From positions 62,001 through 126,000 of the forward strand of contig CACYWL010000007.1 of the NCBI GenBank assembly GCA_902778055.1: a DNA stretch of 64,000 nucleotides, written 5' to 3'. Both the position numbers and the translations under genes were made by a program. Shown piece after piece: positions 26,446-35,001 of the stretch (the stretch's first letter is position 1; each line of letters begins with the position of its first letter). The notes beneath the pieces were generated by a model that had not been told where the DNA came from, ran no database searches, and saw only the letters and a list, made by a program, of their open reading frames with translations. The stretch is from an uncultured Eubacteriales bacterium (GTDB taxonomy: Bacteria > Bacillota > Clostridia > Christensenellales > Aristaeellaceae).

Positions 26446-28050
26446 ATGGCAAATCTTGATTTGACCCAGTACGGCATTACCGGCACGAAGGAAATCGTAT
26501 ACAATCCTTCCTATGAGAAGCTGTTCGAAGAAGAGAACAGGCCCGAACTGGAAGGCTATGAGAAGGGCCAGCTGACCGAGCTGGACGCCATGAATGTCAT
26601 GACCGGCATTTATACCGGCCGCAGCCCGAAAGACAAGTATATCGTTATGGACGAGAACTCCAAAAATACTGTCTGGTGGACGACGGAAGGCTACAAGAAT
26701 GACAACCACCCCCTCAGCCAGGAGAACTGGGAGGTGCTGAAGGCGCTTGCCAAAAAGGAACTGAGCGGCAAGCGCCTGTTCGTGGTCGACGCCTTCTGCG
26801 GCGCCAACAAGGATACCCGCATGGCCGTCCGCTTTATGATGGAAGTGGCCTGGCAGGCCCATTTTGTCCGCAATATGTTCATTAAGCCCACCGCGGAAGA
26901 GGAAGCCTGCTTCAAGCCTGACTTTGTCGTATATGCCGCCAGCAAGGCGAAGGTCGAGAATTACAAGGAGATGGGCCTTAACTCTGAGACTGCTGTGGCC
27001 TTCAATATCACCAGCCGGGAACAGGTGATTCTGAATACCTGGTACGGCGGCGAGATGAAGAAGGGCATGTTCTCCATGATGAATTATTACCTGCCGCTGA
27101 AGGGCATTGCTGCCATGCACTGCTCCGCCAATACTGACATGAACGGCGAAAATACCGCCATCTTCTTCGGCCTGAGCGGCACGGGCAAGACTACGCTCTC
27201 CACGGATCCCAAGCGCCTGCTGATCGGCGATGATGAGCATGGCTGGGATGACCGCGGCGTATTCAACTTCGAAGGCGGATGCTATGCCAAGGTGATCAAT
27301 CTGGACAAGGATTCCGAGCCCGACATCTATAATGCAATCCGCAGGGATGCGCTGCTGGAAAATGTAACCGTTGATCAGGACGGAAAGATTGATTTCGCTG
27401 ACAAGAGCGTAACGGAAAACACCCGCGTATCCTATCCGATTGATCATATTGAAAAAATTGTGAAGCCCATTTCCGCCGGTCCTGCTGCCAAGAATGTGAT
27501 TTTCCTGAGCGCGGATGCCTTCGGTGTGCTTCCTCCTGTCTCCGTGCTGACGCCCGAACAGACAAAGTATTATTTCCTGAGCGGCTTCACCGCGAAACTG
27601 GCGGGTACCGAACGGGGAATTACGGAGCCCACGCCCACCTTCTCTGCCTGCTTCGGTCAGGCCTTCCTGGAGCTGCATCCCACCAAGTATGCGGAAGAGC
27701 TGGTTAAGCGGATGAAGATGAGCGGAGCCAAGGCCTACCTCGTGAATACCGGCTGGAACGGAACGGGCAAGCGGATCTCCATCAAGGATACCCGCGGTAT
27801 TATCGATGCAATTCTTGACGGCGACATTCTGAATGCTCCCACCAAGAAGATCCCGTATTTCAATTTTGAGGTTCCCACCCAGCTCAACGGCGTGGACACT
27901 GGAATTCTTGATCCCCGGGATACCTACGCCGACCCCAAGGAGTGGGATGAGAAGGCTAAGGATCTGGCCGGACGGTTTATTAAGAATTTTGTCAAGTATG
28001 AGAGCAATGAAGCGGGCAAGGCGCTGGTTGCTGCCGGACCTCAGCTCTAA
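26446..28050 (+). CDS. pckA: Phosphoenolpyruvate carboxykinase (ATP)
   Basis: 534 residues, the usual length. [10 protein letters not shown] (about 58-67), the [14 protein letters not shown] metal-site region, the kinase-1a loop [11 protein letters not shown] (242-252) and DDEHGWDD are those of ATP-dependent PEPCK. It interconverts oxaloacetate plus ATP with PEP, ADP and CO2. In fermenting anaerobes it often runs towards oxaloacetate, feeding pathways such as the OAD pump encoded directly upstream. AGAGGTA precedes the ATG. Codon choice is strongly biased to C/G-ending codons relative to neighbours, suggesting high expression. Confidence 0.97.
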   Translation: MANLDLTQYGITGTKEIVYNPSYEKLFEEENRPELEGYEKGQLTELDAMNVMTGIYTGRSPKDKYIVMDENSKNTVWWTTEGYKNDNHPLSQENWEVLKALAKKELSGKRLFVVDAFCGANKDTRMAVRFMMEVAWQAHFVRNMFIKPTAEEEACFKPDFVVYAASKAKVENYKEMGLNSETAVAFNITSREQVILNTWYGGEMKKGMFSMMNYYLPLKGIAAMHCSANTDMNGENTAIFFGLSGTGKTTLSTDPKRLLIGDDEHGWDDRGVFNFEGGCYAKVINLDKDSEPDIYNAIRRDALLENVTVDQDGKIDFADKSVTENTRVSYPIDHIEKIVKPISAGPAAKNVIFLSADAFGVLPPVSVLTPEQTKYYFLSGFTAKLAGTERGITEPTPTFSACFGQAFLELHPTKYAEELVKRMKMSGAKAYLVNTGWNGTGKRISIKDTRGIIDAILDGDILNAPTKKIPYFNFEVPTQLNGVDTGILDPRDTYADPKEWDEKAKDLAGRFIKNFVKYESNEAGKALVAAGPQL

Positions 28051-28075
28051 GCAGAAAACAGATCATCGAGAGTTT

Positions 28076-28108
28076 AAAGCGGCGAGACTTCGGTTTCGCC
28101 GCTTTTTG
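28076..28108 (+). terminator. Intrinsic terminator of pckA
   Basis: AAAGCGGCGA (28076-28085) pairs with TCGCCGCTTT (28096-28105) around a 10-base loop, followed by TTTG. Confidence 0.88.
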
Positions 28109-28111
28109 TTA

Positions 28112-28150
28112 GATAAAAACCCCTGACCATTTTTCAAACGGTCAGGGGTC
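28112..28150 (-). terminator. Intrinsic terminator of argF
   Basis: CCCCTGACC (28120-28128) and GGTCAGGGG (28140-28148) form a 9-bp stem; on the minus strand it is followed by a T run (28114-28119). It sits back to back with the pckA terminator. Confidence 0.9.
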
Positions 28151-28165
28151 TTGCACGAACAGAAA

Positions 28166-29152
28166 TTACAGGGTAGCGGCCATAACTGCCTTAATCGTGT
28201 GCATCCTGTTCTCCGCTTCATCGAAAACGATGGATTCCGGACTTTCAAAAACTTCATCCGTGACTTCCATACAGTCAATTCCATACTTTTCATAGATCTT
28301 TCTGCCGATAGATGTTTTCAGATCGTGAAATGCAGGAAGGCAATGCATAAACCGGCACTGTTTCCCGGCAGCTGACATCAGTTTCGATGTCACCCGATAG
28401 GGAGTCAGATCACGGATGCGCTCCTCCCAGATTTCATCCGGCTCTCCCATGGAGACCCAGACATCCGTATAAAGCACATCGGCGCCCTTCACCGCGGATT
28501 CAGGATTTTCATTGAACTCAATGGCAGCGCCTGTTTCCTGGGCGATTCTTCTGCACTGTTCAGTGAGTTCGCTCCCCGGCTGGTATCTGGAGGGTGCACA
28601 GGCAACGAAATGCATTCCCATCTTTGCGCATCCGACCATCAGCGAATTCCCCATGTTATACCGTGCATCTCCAAGATAAACCAGCTTTCTGTCCCTCAGC
28701 GAGCCAAAGTGCTCCTGTATTGTCAGAAAATCGGCGAGTATCTGAGTGGGATGGAACTCATTCGTCAGTCCGTTCCAGACGGGCACACCGGCATATTTGG
28801 CCAGCTCTTCCACGATCTCCTGTCCATATCCGCGGTATTCGATGCCGTCAAACATCCGACCAAGAACACGGGCCGTATCCGCAATGCTTTCCTTTTTCCC
28901 GATCTGGCTTCCGGAAGGATCAAGATAAGTAACCTGCATGCCGAGATCATGAGCAGCCACTTCAAAAGAGCAGCGTGTGCGCGTGGATGTCTTTTCGAAG
29001 ATCAGCGCAATGTTTTTCCTTGCAAAGAGAGGGTGACGCAGCCCCTGCTTTTTCTGACGCTTCAAATCCGCAGCCAGATCCACCAGCCCCTGAATCTCCA
29101 CGGGAGACAGATCAAGAAGCTTCAAAAAACAATTCTGAGAGAGATGAAACAT
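28166..29152 (-). CDS. argF: Ornithine carbamoyltransferase
   Basis: 328 residues. The carbamoyl-phosphate motif STRTR (within [12 protein letters not shown]), the ornithine-binding region [10 protein letters not shown] and the catalytic HCLPAFHD are all present. It makes citrulline from ornithine and carbamoyl phosphate. I use ATG 29152 (MFHLSQNC), which has AGGAGG about nine bases upstream; the frame extends eleven codons further without a site. A catabolic role (arginine deiminase pathway) is not supported: no arcA or arcC is present. argD and argB lie 33 kb away on the same strand. Cytoplasmic trimer by family knowledge. Confidence 0.94.
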   Translation of the reverse strand: MFHLSQNCFLKLLDLSPVEIQGLVDLAADLKRQKKQGLRHPLFARKNIALIFEKTSTRTRCSFEVAAHDLGMQVTYLDPSGSQIGKKESIADTARVLGRMFDGIEYRGYGQEIVEELAKYAGVPVWNGLTNEFHPTQILADFLTIQEHFGSLRDRKLVYLGDARYNMGNSLMVGCAKMGMHFVACAPSRYQPGSELTEQCRRIAQETGAAIEFNENPESAVKGADVLYTDVWVSMGEPDEIWEERIRDLTPYRVTSKLMSAAGKQCRFMHCLPAFHDLKTSIGRKIYEKYGIDCMEVTDEVFESPESIVFDEAENRMHTIKAVMAATL

Positions 29153-29183
29153 AGGCAACCGCCTCCTGAGATCAAGATAAATC

Positions 29184-29213
29184 ATTATATCCGAGTCTGG
29201 GTTGTACGGTCAA
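29184..29213 (-). promoter_or_regulatory. Promoter of argF
   Basis: On the minus strand TTGACC (29208-29213), 18-base spacer, TATAAT (29184-29189). I saw no clear ArgR box. Confidence 0.72.
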
Positions 29214-29355
29214 TGACAAAACAGGGAAAAACCAGACGAGTTTCAGAGTGAAGTCAGGCTATGCCGGCCTGAAATATCTTGAGCAGGGAAAACAGGATAT
29301 AACCTGCAAATCCGGATAGATTATGCTTGATTTATCCTGAATGGAAATAAAAATG

Positions 29356-29385
29356 TTTACATGCACAATATTGTTGTGCTATAAT
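29356..29385 (+). promoter_or_regulatory. Promoter with embedded operator of the LexA/CI-like repressor
   Basis: TTTACA (29356-29361), 18-base spacer, TATAAT (29380-29385). The spacer is filled by the inverted repeat GCACAATATTGTTGTGC (29363-29379; 6-bp arms, 5-base centre). A dimer bound there would block RNA polymerase, so self-repression is likely. Confidence 0.65.
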
Positions 29386-29416
29386 GCTCTTGTCCAGGAA
29401 AGGAGGCAATGAAGGC

Positions 29417-30196
29417 ATGAGGCAGAATTCTTCGGAAATGACCAATGCGGCCGGTCAGCCGTTCGGGGAGCTGATTCGTGAGTATCGAAGGCGCTGCGGC
29501 CTGAGTCAGGAACAGCTTGGAATGATCGCCGGAGTGAAAAAAAACGCGGTGGGAGCCTGGGAAGCAGGCCGCAGTCGTCCTGACATCGGCAGTATTCCAG
29601 CGCTTTGCAGCACTTTAGGCATTCCCTTGCATATTTTTTTCGGGACATCGGATCCCGACGATGCCTTCTGCCTGAAGGAAAGGTTTTACCGTTTAAATTC
29701 CTATAATCGAACGGTGGTCCTGCGACAGATGGACATGCTTTATGAGCTTGAGCAGAACGAAAAACAGGGTGAGCCCAGAAAGATTGTACGTCTTTTCCGG
29801 AATGATCTTGCAGCAGCGGCGGGCCCCATTTCCTATATCGGCGAAAGCCGCGGTGAATATGTTTACGTTGCCGAGGATGAGAGGACTGCTCTCGCGGATG
29901 AAATCATCACGGTGAGCGGAGACAGCATGGAGCCGTCCTTCTTTGACGGAGATCAGGTTCTTGTTCAGCACACAAATCATCTTCAGGAAGGTGAAATTGG
30001 CATTTTTGTGAACGGAGATGCCGGATATATCAAGGAGTATCGAAAAGACGGCCTTTACAGTCATAACAAAGAATATCCTCCCATCCGTTTTTCGGAGGAA
30101 GATGCCGTCCGGTGTATAGGGCGCGTACTGGGAACCCTGACTCAGGAACAGCTCGCAACGCCTGAGGAGATTGCGGCGAATGGCATGATGAGATAA
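29417..30196 (+). CDS. HTH repressor with S24 (LexA/CI-type) self-cleavage domain
   Basis: 259 residues. An XRE-type helix-turn-helix (about 17-73: LIREYRRRCGLSQEQLG, VKKNAVGAWEAGRSRP) is followed by a linker and a C-terminal S24 domain. The catalytic pair is present: Ser170 in SGDSMEPSFFDGD and Lys206 in GDAGYIKEYRKDG. An Ala135-Gly136 bond in LAAAAGPISY is a plausible autocleavage site, as in LexA and CI, so RecA-stimulated derepression is possible. Start ATG 29417 after AAGGAGG. No phage genes flank it, so a host stress regulator is more likely than a prophage repressor; targets other than itself are unknown. Confidence 0.85.
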   Translation: MRQNSSEMTNAAGQPFGELIREYRRRCGLSQEQLGMIAGVKKNAVGAWEAGRSRPDIGSIPALCSTLGIPLHIFFGTSDPDDAFCLKERFYRLNSYNRTVVLRQMDMLYELEQNEKQGEPRKIVRLFRNDLAAAAGPISYIGESRGEYVYVAEDERTALADEIITVSGDSMEPSFFDGDQVLVQHTNHLQEGEIGIFVNGDAGYIKEYRKDGLYSHNKEYPPIRFSEEDAVRCIGRVLGTLTQEQLATPEEIAANGMMR

Positions 30197-30261
30197 AGCT
30201 TGGGAAGGCCTTCTTTTCATCCAACGCTCACAGAGTTCCCTTTAATGCATAAGAAAAGATA

Positions 30262-30270
30262 TGGTATAAT
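30262..30270 (+). promoter_or_regulatory. Extended -10 promoter of the DUF5685 module
   Basis: TGgTATAAT (30262-30270) is a perfect extended -10; the -35 region (TTAATG, 30242-30247) is weak. Predicted RNA start is about 30276, at the left arm of a perfect hairpin. Confidence 0.6.
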
Positions 30271-30274
30271 TGCA

Positions 30275-30446
30275 GGGATGTCAGGGAACTGACATCCCGA
30301 TTTCAATTGGAAAATGGGCAAGCGCCTGCCGGAAATCTCAAGCCGGATGAATGCGTTTCCATGGAGGCCTGCTACCATCTCAGTTTTTTCCCTGCGCAGA
30401 ATATGCGGATTTCCGGGCGCAGGCTTGAAGGAAAGGACATGGAGTT
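30275..30446 (+). ncRNA. Structured 5' leader before the DUF5685 gene
   Basis: About 170 bases between the promoter and the DUF5685 start. GGGATGTCAG (30275-30284) and CTGACATCCC (30289-30298) form a perfect 10-bp hairpin capped by a GGAA (GNRA) loop right at the predicted RNA 5' end. Further on, CCGGAAATC (near 30329) pairs with GATTTCCGG (30408-30416). CCTGCGC (30391-30397) can pair with GCGCAGG (30417-30423), giving competing folds close to the ribosome site. I match it to no riboswitch class that I know. It may be an mRNA leader or a separate small RNA. Confidence 0.45.
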
Positions 30447-31289
30447 ATGTTCGGTTATATTGCGCCGAATCCCGGTGCGCTGAATGAAGAGCAAAAGAAC
30501 CGATACAGATGTTTTTACTGCGGATTATGCAGGGAACTCGGCAGAATTTCCGGTTCGACGGGACGCCTGATGCTGAGTCATGATATGACTTTTCTTGCCA
30601 TTCTTCTCAATTCTTTGATGGAGCCGGGGGAGAAGGAGGAGCACCTTCGCTGCCTGCTTCATCCGCTGAACTCCAGAAAGATTCTGTCAAACCGGGCTGT
30701 ATCCTACGCGGCGTGCATGAACCTTATTCTGATGGATTTCAAGTGTCAGGATCAGATACGGGATGAGCACTCCCGTTCGGCCGGATTGCGGCATGAAAAG
30801 CTGAAGGACAGCATTGTGCTCGCCCGAAAGGAATATCCTGTCCAGTTTGACGGAATTGAAACGGCGCTTCGGGAATTATGGGAGGAGGAAGAAAGCGAAC
30901 ATCCTGATCCCGACCGTCTCTGTCAGCTCAGCGGAAAGATGCTGGGCGCATCATTTGTGCCCGAATGGGCTGATCCCTATTGGAAGAACGGACTTCGCAG
31001 ATTGGGCGAGGGACTGGGCCAGTTTGTCTATTGGATGGATGCATGGGAGGATCTGGAAGAAGATATCAGGAAGGGACAGCCAAACCCTTTGCGAAAATGG
31101 GAAAAGGAGGAGGACCTGGAAGACTTTGTGAAGACTACGCTGGAGATGATGATGGGAGAAACCACCGACTGCTTTGAACTGCTTCCTCTGGAAAAGGATC
31201 TTGATCTTCTTCGCAATGTGCTGTATAGTGGCGTTTGGCAAAGGTACGAAATGATGATGCGTCGGAGCAAAAGGAGGAAGAAGGCATGA
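30447..31289 (+). CDS. DUF5685 family protein
   Basis: 280 residues, soluble, mostly alpha-helical. The N-terminus has MFGYIAPN and the cysteine cluster [12 protein letters not shown] (about residues 21-32, three Cys) typical of DUF5685; further Cys at about 69, 90 and 100. The central part has [20 protein letters not shown], an acidic motif that resembles the aspartate-rich helices of isoprenoid-synthase-like all-alpha folds, but no function is known. The stop overlaps the J-domain gene start (ATGA), so the two are co-translated. It follows a structured leader RNA. Confidence 0.75.
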   Translation: MFGYIAPNPGALNEEQKNRYRCFYCGLCRELGRISGSTGRLMLSHDMTFLAILLNSLMEPGEKEEHLRCLLHPLNSRKILSNRAVSYAACMNLILMDFKCQDQIRDEHSRSAGLRHEKLKDSIVLARKEYPVQFDGIETALRELWEEEESEHPDPDRLCQLSGKMLGASFVPEWADPYWKNGLRRLGEGLGQFVYWMDAWEDLEEDIRKGQPNPLRKWEKEEDLEDFVKTTLEMMMGETTDCFELLPLEKDLDLLRNVLYSGVWQRYEMMMRRSKRRKKA

Positions 31290-32095
31290 ACAGAGATCCG
31301 TTTTCTGTGCTTGGAGTTTCTTCTTCCGCCTCCGAGGACGAGATTAAAACCGCTTATCGAAAGCTGGCGAAGAAATATCACCCGGATCTGAATCCGGGGG
31401 ACAAGTCCGCAGAGGAAAAAATGAAGGAAGTCAATGAGGCCTATGCTCAGGCGCTTCAGATTCGCAGAAATGGGGGGACCTGGAACGGCGGCAGCGGCTA
31501 CGGCAGCAGCTACGGAACCGGCTATGGCGCAGGCGGATCCCAGGGATATGGAGGATCATATTACAACGGGAACGGGTATGGCTCCTCCGGATATGATGAT
31601 CCCCGTCAGCAGTGGCAGCAGCAGGGGGATCCGTTTGCCGGTTTTGGCTTCAATCCCTTTGCGGATATCTTTGGCTTCGGGGGAGGCCCTCAGCAGTCTG
31701 CGGGGTTCAGAACGAGAACCTATGCGAACCCTGAACTGAAAACGGTGGAAAATCATGTGCTGGCCAGAAATTTCCATGACGCGCTTGATCTCCTGAATCG
31801 GATTTCTGAGCATAATGCAGACTGGCATGCTTTGTATGCACGGGCGGATTTGGGCCTGGGAAACCGCATTTCCGCTCTGGAACATGCACGAAAAGCCAGC
31901 CAGATGGCCCCGGGTGATCAGGACTATCAAATGCTTGAGCGGGAGATTGAGGCCGGGGGGCAGCGCTACCAGCAGGCAAGACAGAATGGATACAATATTC
32001 GCAGCACCTTCTGCAGCAATCCTTTTTTGAGCTGCTGTGCACTGAATCTGGTATGTAATTGCTGTCTTGGCGGAAGATACGGCTTTTGCTGTTAA
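31286..32095 (+). CDS. J-domain protein with Gly/Tyr-rich linker and cysteine-rich tail
   Basis: 269 residues. An N-terminal J domain (about 3-66) keeps the HPD motif ([10 protein letters not shown]) needed to stimulate DnaK. It is followed by a Gly/Ser/Tyr/Asn-rich low-complexity linker (about 75-140), including [16 protein letters not shown] aromatic turns, and a TPR-like helical part (about 155-235: [31 protein letters not shown]). The last 28 residues hold eight cysteines in CC/CxCC spacing. DnaJ's own zinc fingers and client domain are absent, so this is a class C J-protein. Start ATG 31286 behind AAAGGAGG; overlaps the DUF5685 stop by four bases. Confidence 0.85.
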   Translation: MNRDPFSVLGVSSSASEDEIKTAYRKLAKKYHPDLNPGDKSAEEKMKEVNEAYAQALQIRRNGGTWNGGSGYGSSYGTGYGAGGSQGYGGSYYNGNGYGSSGYDDPRQQWQQQGDPFAGFGFNPFADIFGFGGGPQQSAGFRTRTYANPELKTVENHVLARNFHDALDLLNRISEHNADWHALYARADLGLGNRISALEHARKASQMAPGDQDYQMLEREIEAGGQRYQQARQNGYNIRSTFCSNPFLSCCALNLVCNCCLGGRYGFCC

Positions 32096-32119
32096 CAGAG
32101 AAGGAAGGAATCAAGGACA

Positions 32120-32533
32120 ATGCGCTTTCTGAATGATTTGTCTGCACGACTGAACAGATGGATGTCCGGCAGAAACGGAACGGATCAGCTGGGTATTTTT
32201 ACCCTGATCTCCGGGCTGATCCTCAGTATGCTCGGCAGCATTCTGAATCTGGGGATTATTTCATTCCTGGGACTTGTGCTTTATGTGATTACGCTTTTCA
32301 GAATGTTCAGCCGAAACCTGCAGGGGAGAAGAAAAGAAAATGATCTTTATCTGAAATATACGGGAAACCTCACCACGAAGAGCCGGCAGTTTTTCAGGCG
32401 TATGAAAAATCGTAAAGAATACAGGTATTTCAGATGCCCTCAGTGCAGGCAACTGATTCGGATGAAACGGGGGACAGGTGAAAAACAGGTTACATGCGCG
32501 AAATGCGGACATCAGTTTCAGCAGAAAGCGTAG
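32120..32533 (+). CDS. Small membrane protein with zinc ribbon
   Basis: 137 residues. Two adjacent hydrophobic segments (about 24-58: LGIFTLISGLILSMLGSIL and IISFLGLVLYVITLF) are followed by a basic stretch and a C-terminal zinc ribbon CPQCRQLIRMKRG with CAKCGHQF (two CxxC pairs about 22 residues apart). AGAAGGAAGG lies a few bases further than optimal before the ATG. It is 24 bases after the J-domain gene and probably co-transcribed. Function unknown; association with the J-protein at the membrane is inference. Confidence 0.7.
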   Translation: MRFLNDLSARLNRWMSGRNGTDQLGIFTLISGLILSMLGSILNLGIISFLGLVLYVITLFRMFSRNLQGRRKENDLYLKYTGNLTTKSRQFFRRMKNRKEYRYFRCPQCRQLIRMKRGTGEKQVTCAKCGHQFQQKA

Positions 32534-32564
32534 TATAAAATGATGAGATGAAAGGGGTACAGGA

Positions 32565-33947
32565 ATGGAAAGGCCGAATGCATGGAAGGAATACACGGAA
32601 GAAAACCTGAAACTGGTTCGGGAGATCGGTGAAGAATACCGCGGTATGATCAGCCGGAACAAGACCGAGAGAGAATGGACGAATGAAATCGTTCGCCGCC
32701 TGGAGGAGGCCGGTTATATTTCTCTCCAGACCGCGATCCTTGAAAACCGGGTTCTGAAGGCCGGAGACAAAGTGTATGAGACGAGAATGGGCAAAGCAGT
32801 TCTTGCCTTTTATCTCGGACAGGAACCGCTTGAAAAAGGAATGAATATTGTCGGCGCGCATATTGACTCTCCGCGTCTGGATCTGAAGCAGAATCCGCTC
32901 TACGAGGATACGGACCTGGCTTACGCCGATACGCATTATTACGGCGGAATCAAGAAGTACCAATGGGTAGCCAGACCGCTGGCCCTGCACGGTGTTGTGG
33001 TCCGTAAGGATGGAAGCACCGTCGAACTGGTCATCGGAGAAAAGGATGAGGATCCGGTGGTTGGAATCAGCGATCTCCTGATCCATCTGTCTCATGAACA
33101 GATGGAAAAGAAACTGGCGGAAGGCATTTCAGGGGAGAACCTTGACGTCATTCTTGCCGGACAGCCTTTGGACGGCAAGGAAAAGGATGCCGTCCGGGAG
33201 ATGGTGCTTCATCTATTAAAGGAATCCTATGGTCTTGAAGAAGAGGATTTCATTTCCGCAGAAATCGAGGTGGTTCCGGCTGGGCCTGCAAGGGACTTTG
33301 GCCTGGACCGGAGCATGATCCTGGGTTACGGTCATGATGACAGAGTATGCTCTTATGCGGAACTCAAAGCGCTGGAGGGTTTGAAAGAGACTCCCAGGAC
33401 CACCGTTTGCGGAATGTTTGTCGATAAGGAAGAAATCGGGAGCGTCGGCGCGACCGGTATGAGGGCGAATTATCTGGAGAACGCTGTCGCAGAGATCCTG
33501 AACCTGACAGGGGAGTACTCCGAACTGAAGGTTCGCAGAGCGCTTCAGAACAGCAGAATGCTCTCCTGTGATGTCAGCGCTGGGTATGATCCGCTTTATG
33601 CTTCCGTCTTTGAGAAAAAGAATTCAGCTTTTCTTGGCCGCGGCGTATGCTTTAACAAGTACACCGGAAGCAGAGGAAAAAGCGGTTCCAATGACGCAAA
33701 TGCCGAATTTATGGGTAAACTGCGCAGCATTATGGATCGGAACGGGATTCGCTGGCAGACTGCTGAGCTTGGCAAAGTGGATGCGGGCGGCGGCGGAACC
33801 ATTGCTTATATCTGTGCCCTGTATGGCATGGAAGTCATTGACAGCGGCGTAGCTGTTCTCAGCATGCATGCTCCGGCTGAAATCATCAGCAAGGCAGACC
33901 TCTACGAGGCTGTCATGGCTTACCGCGCCTTCATGCTGGAAGCCTGA
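32565..33947 (+). CDS. M18 family aminopeptidase
   Basis: 460 residues. Metal-binding motifs of M18 are visible: GAHIDSPRLDLKQNP (His, Asp), GYGHDDRVC, FVDKEEIGSVGATG (catalytic Glu pair) and SMHAPAEIISKADLYE near the C-terminus. It resembles the ApeA/aspartyl-aminopeptidase branch and removes N-terminal residues from peptides in the cytoplasm. A TATAAA at 32533 may be an internal -10. The site AAAGGGG is about nine bases before ATG 32565. A strong bidirectional terminator follows. Confidence 0.92.
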   Translation: MERPNAWKEYTEENLKLVREIGEEYRGMISRNKTEREWTNEIVRRLEEAGYISLQTAILENRVLKAGDKVYETRMGKAVLAFYLGQEPLEKGMNIVGAHIDSPRLDLKQNPLYEDTDLAYADTHYYGGIKKYQWVARPLALHGVVVRKDGSTVELVIGEKDEDPVVGISDLLIHLSHEQMEKKLAEGISGENLDVILAGQPLDGKEKDAVREMVLHLLKESYGLEEEDFISAEIEVVPAGPARDFGLDRSMILGYGHDDRVCSYAELKALEGLKETPRTTVCGMFVDKEEIGSVGATGMRANYLENAVAEILNLTGEYSELKVRRALQNSRMLSCDVSAGYDPLYASVFEKKNSAFLGRGVCFNKYTGSRGKSGSNDANAEFMGKLRSIMDRNGIRWQTAELGKVDAGGGGTIAYICALYGMEVIDSGVAVLSMHAPAEIISKADLYEAVMAYRAFMLEA

Positions 33948-33969
33948 TCTGGATATCCTGCACATAAAC

Positions 33970-34012
33970 AACAGCCCTTCCCACGGCAGATAGGGGAAGG
34001 GCTGTTTGTTTT
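33970..34012. terminator. Bidirectional terminator between aminopeptidase and glucokinase genes
   Basis: AACAGCCCTTCCC (33970-33982) pairs with GGGAAGGGCTGTT (33994-34006), 13 bp, followed by TGTTTTT on the plus strand. The convergent glucokinase gene ends seven bases further on. Confidence 0.88.
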
Positions 34013-34018
34013 TGAATT

Positions 34019-34966
34019 TTAGGAAAGCATTGCGGCGCCTATCACTCCGGCTTCTGCGCCCAATGCTGCGATTTCAATCCTGGGAAGCGGCAGTTGATTG
34101 AAAAGAACGTATTTGGGATATTCGGCCCGCAGTGCATCAAGCAGGAGATCCCCGGCTTTGCTTACGCCTCCGCCAAGAATCACAATTTCGGGATCCAGAA
34201 AATTGACAACACCGGCGATCATCTGCGCAAGATAGGAAATGTACCTGTCAAAAATCTCCTCTGCGACCGGATCGCCCTTCTTCTTTGCATCAAAGACGAG
34301 CTTCGCATTGATTCTTTGGGGATCTCCCTGGGCGAGGGAAAGAATCAGGGATTCAGGATGATCCGCTACAGCCTCCCGGGCCATGCGAATGATGGCAGTA
34401 GCGGAAGTATAGGTTTCAACACATCCCCGGTTTCCGCAGCTGCAGCGAACGCCGTCCAGTTTCAGAATCATATGTCCCAGCTCGCCGCCGATCCCATGGA
34501 ATCCTTTCCAGACACGGCCGTTGATAATGATTCCTGATCCGATGCCAGTTCCCAGCGTAATAAAAACGCTGGAGGAAGTGCCCGCGCTTTTTCCCGCTGC
34601 GCTTTCGGCCAGTGCTGCGACGTTTGCGTCGTTATCCACATAGAAGGGTTTGTTGATTCTTTTCTGGAATTCCTTCCGCAGGGGAACATTTTTCCAGCCG
34701 AGATTTGTACAGTCAATCACAACTCCGTCGCTGTCGGCAATTCCGGGAATGCCGGCGCCGATCGACTCTACGTTTTCCATCCGAAGCTCCGGGTTGCTTT
34801 TTTCGTCGAGCAGACCGTAAATGCAGTCCGTCATGAGCTGTACCTGTTGCTCAAAAGGAAGATCCGTACGCGTTGGAATGGAATCCTGGGCAATAATCCG
34901 GTTTTGCTGGTCTACAGCCCCGATCTGGATTCCTGTGCCGCCGATGTCAAGTCCGATCCTGATCAT
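34019..34966 (-). CDS. ROK family glucokinase
   Basis: 315 residues. An N-terminal phosphate loop GLDIGGTGIQIG, VFITLGTGIGSGIIING, the sugar-contacting GELGHM and the ROK zinc motif CSCGNRGCVE identify a ROK kinase; VILGGGVSKAGD is the adenosine motif. Length and motifs fit ATP-dependent glucokinase, which supplies glucose-6-phosphate from non-PTS glucose, such as that released by the GH3 and GH27 enzymes. No helix-turn-helix is fused, so it is an enzyme and not a ROK repressor. It is the last gene of HAD-hprK-ROK, 35 bases after hprK. Confidence 0.9.
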   Translation of the reverse strand: MIRIGLDIGGTGIQIGAVDQQNRIIAQDSIPTRTDLPFEQQVQLMTDCIYGLLDEKSNPELRMENVESIGAGIPGIADSDGVVIDCTNLGWKNVPLRKEFQKRINKPFYVDNDANVAALAESAAGKSAGTSSSVFITLGTGIGSGIIINGRVWKGFHGIGGELGHMILKLDGVRCSCGNRGCVETYTSATAIIRMAREAVADHPESLILSLAQGDPQRINAKLVFDAKKKGDPVAEEIFDRYISYLAQMIAGVVNFLDPEIVILGGGVSKAGDLLLDALRAEYPKYVLFNQLPLPRIEIAALGAEAGVIGAAMLS

Positions 34967-35001
34967 GTTTTTTCACCTCTGTTTTTTTATTTTTCTGGTT
35001 T

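Noticed and set aside
29417..30196. Prophage lysogeny module around the S24 repressor
   Set aside because: No integrase, cro-like gene, attachment site or phage structural gene is nearby; flanks are argF and DUF5685.
30275..30440. 6S RNA or a known riboswitch in the DUF5685 leader
   Set aside because: I could not draw the long rod with a central bubble of 6S RNA, and no conserved core of TPP, cobalamin, SAM, glycine, c-di-GMP, THF or T-box elements was found.
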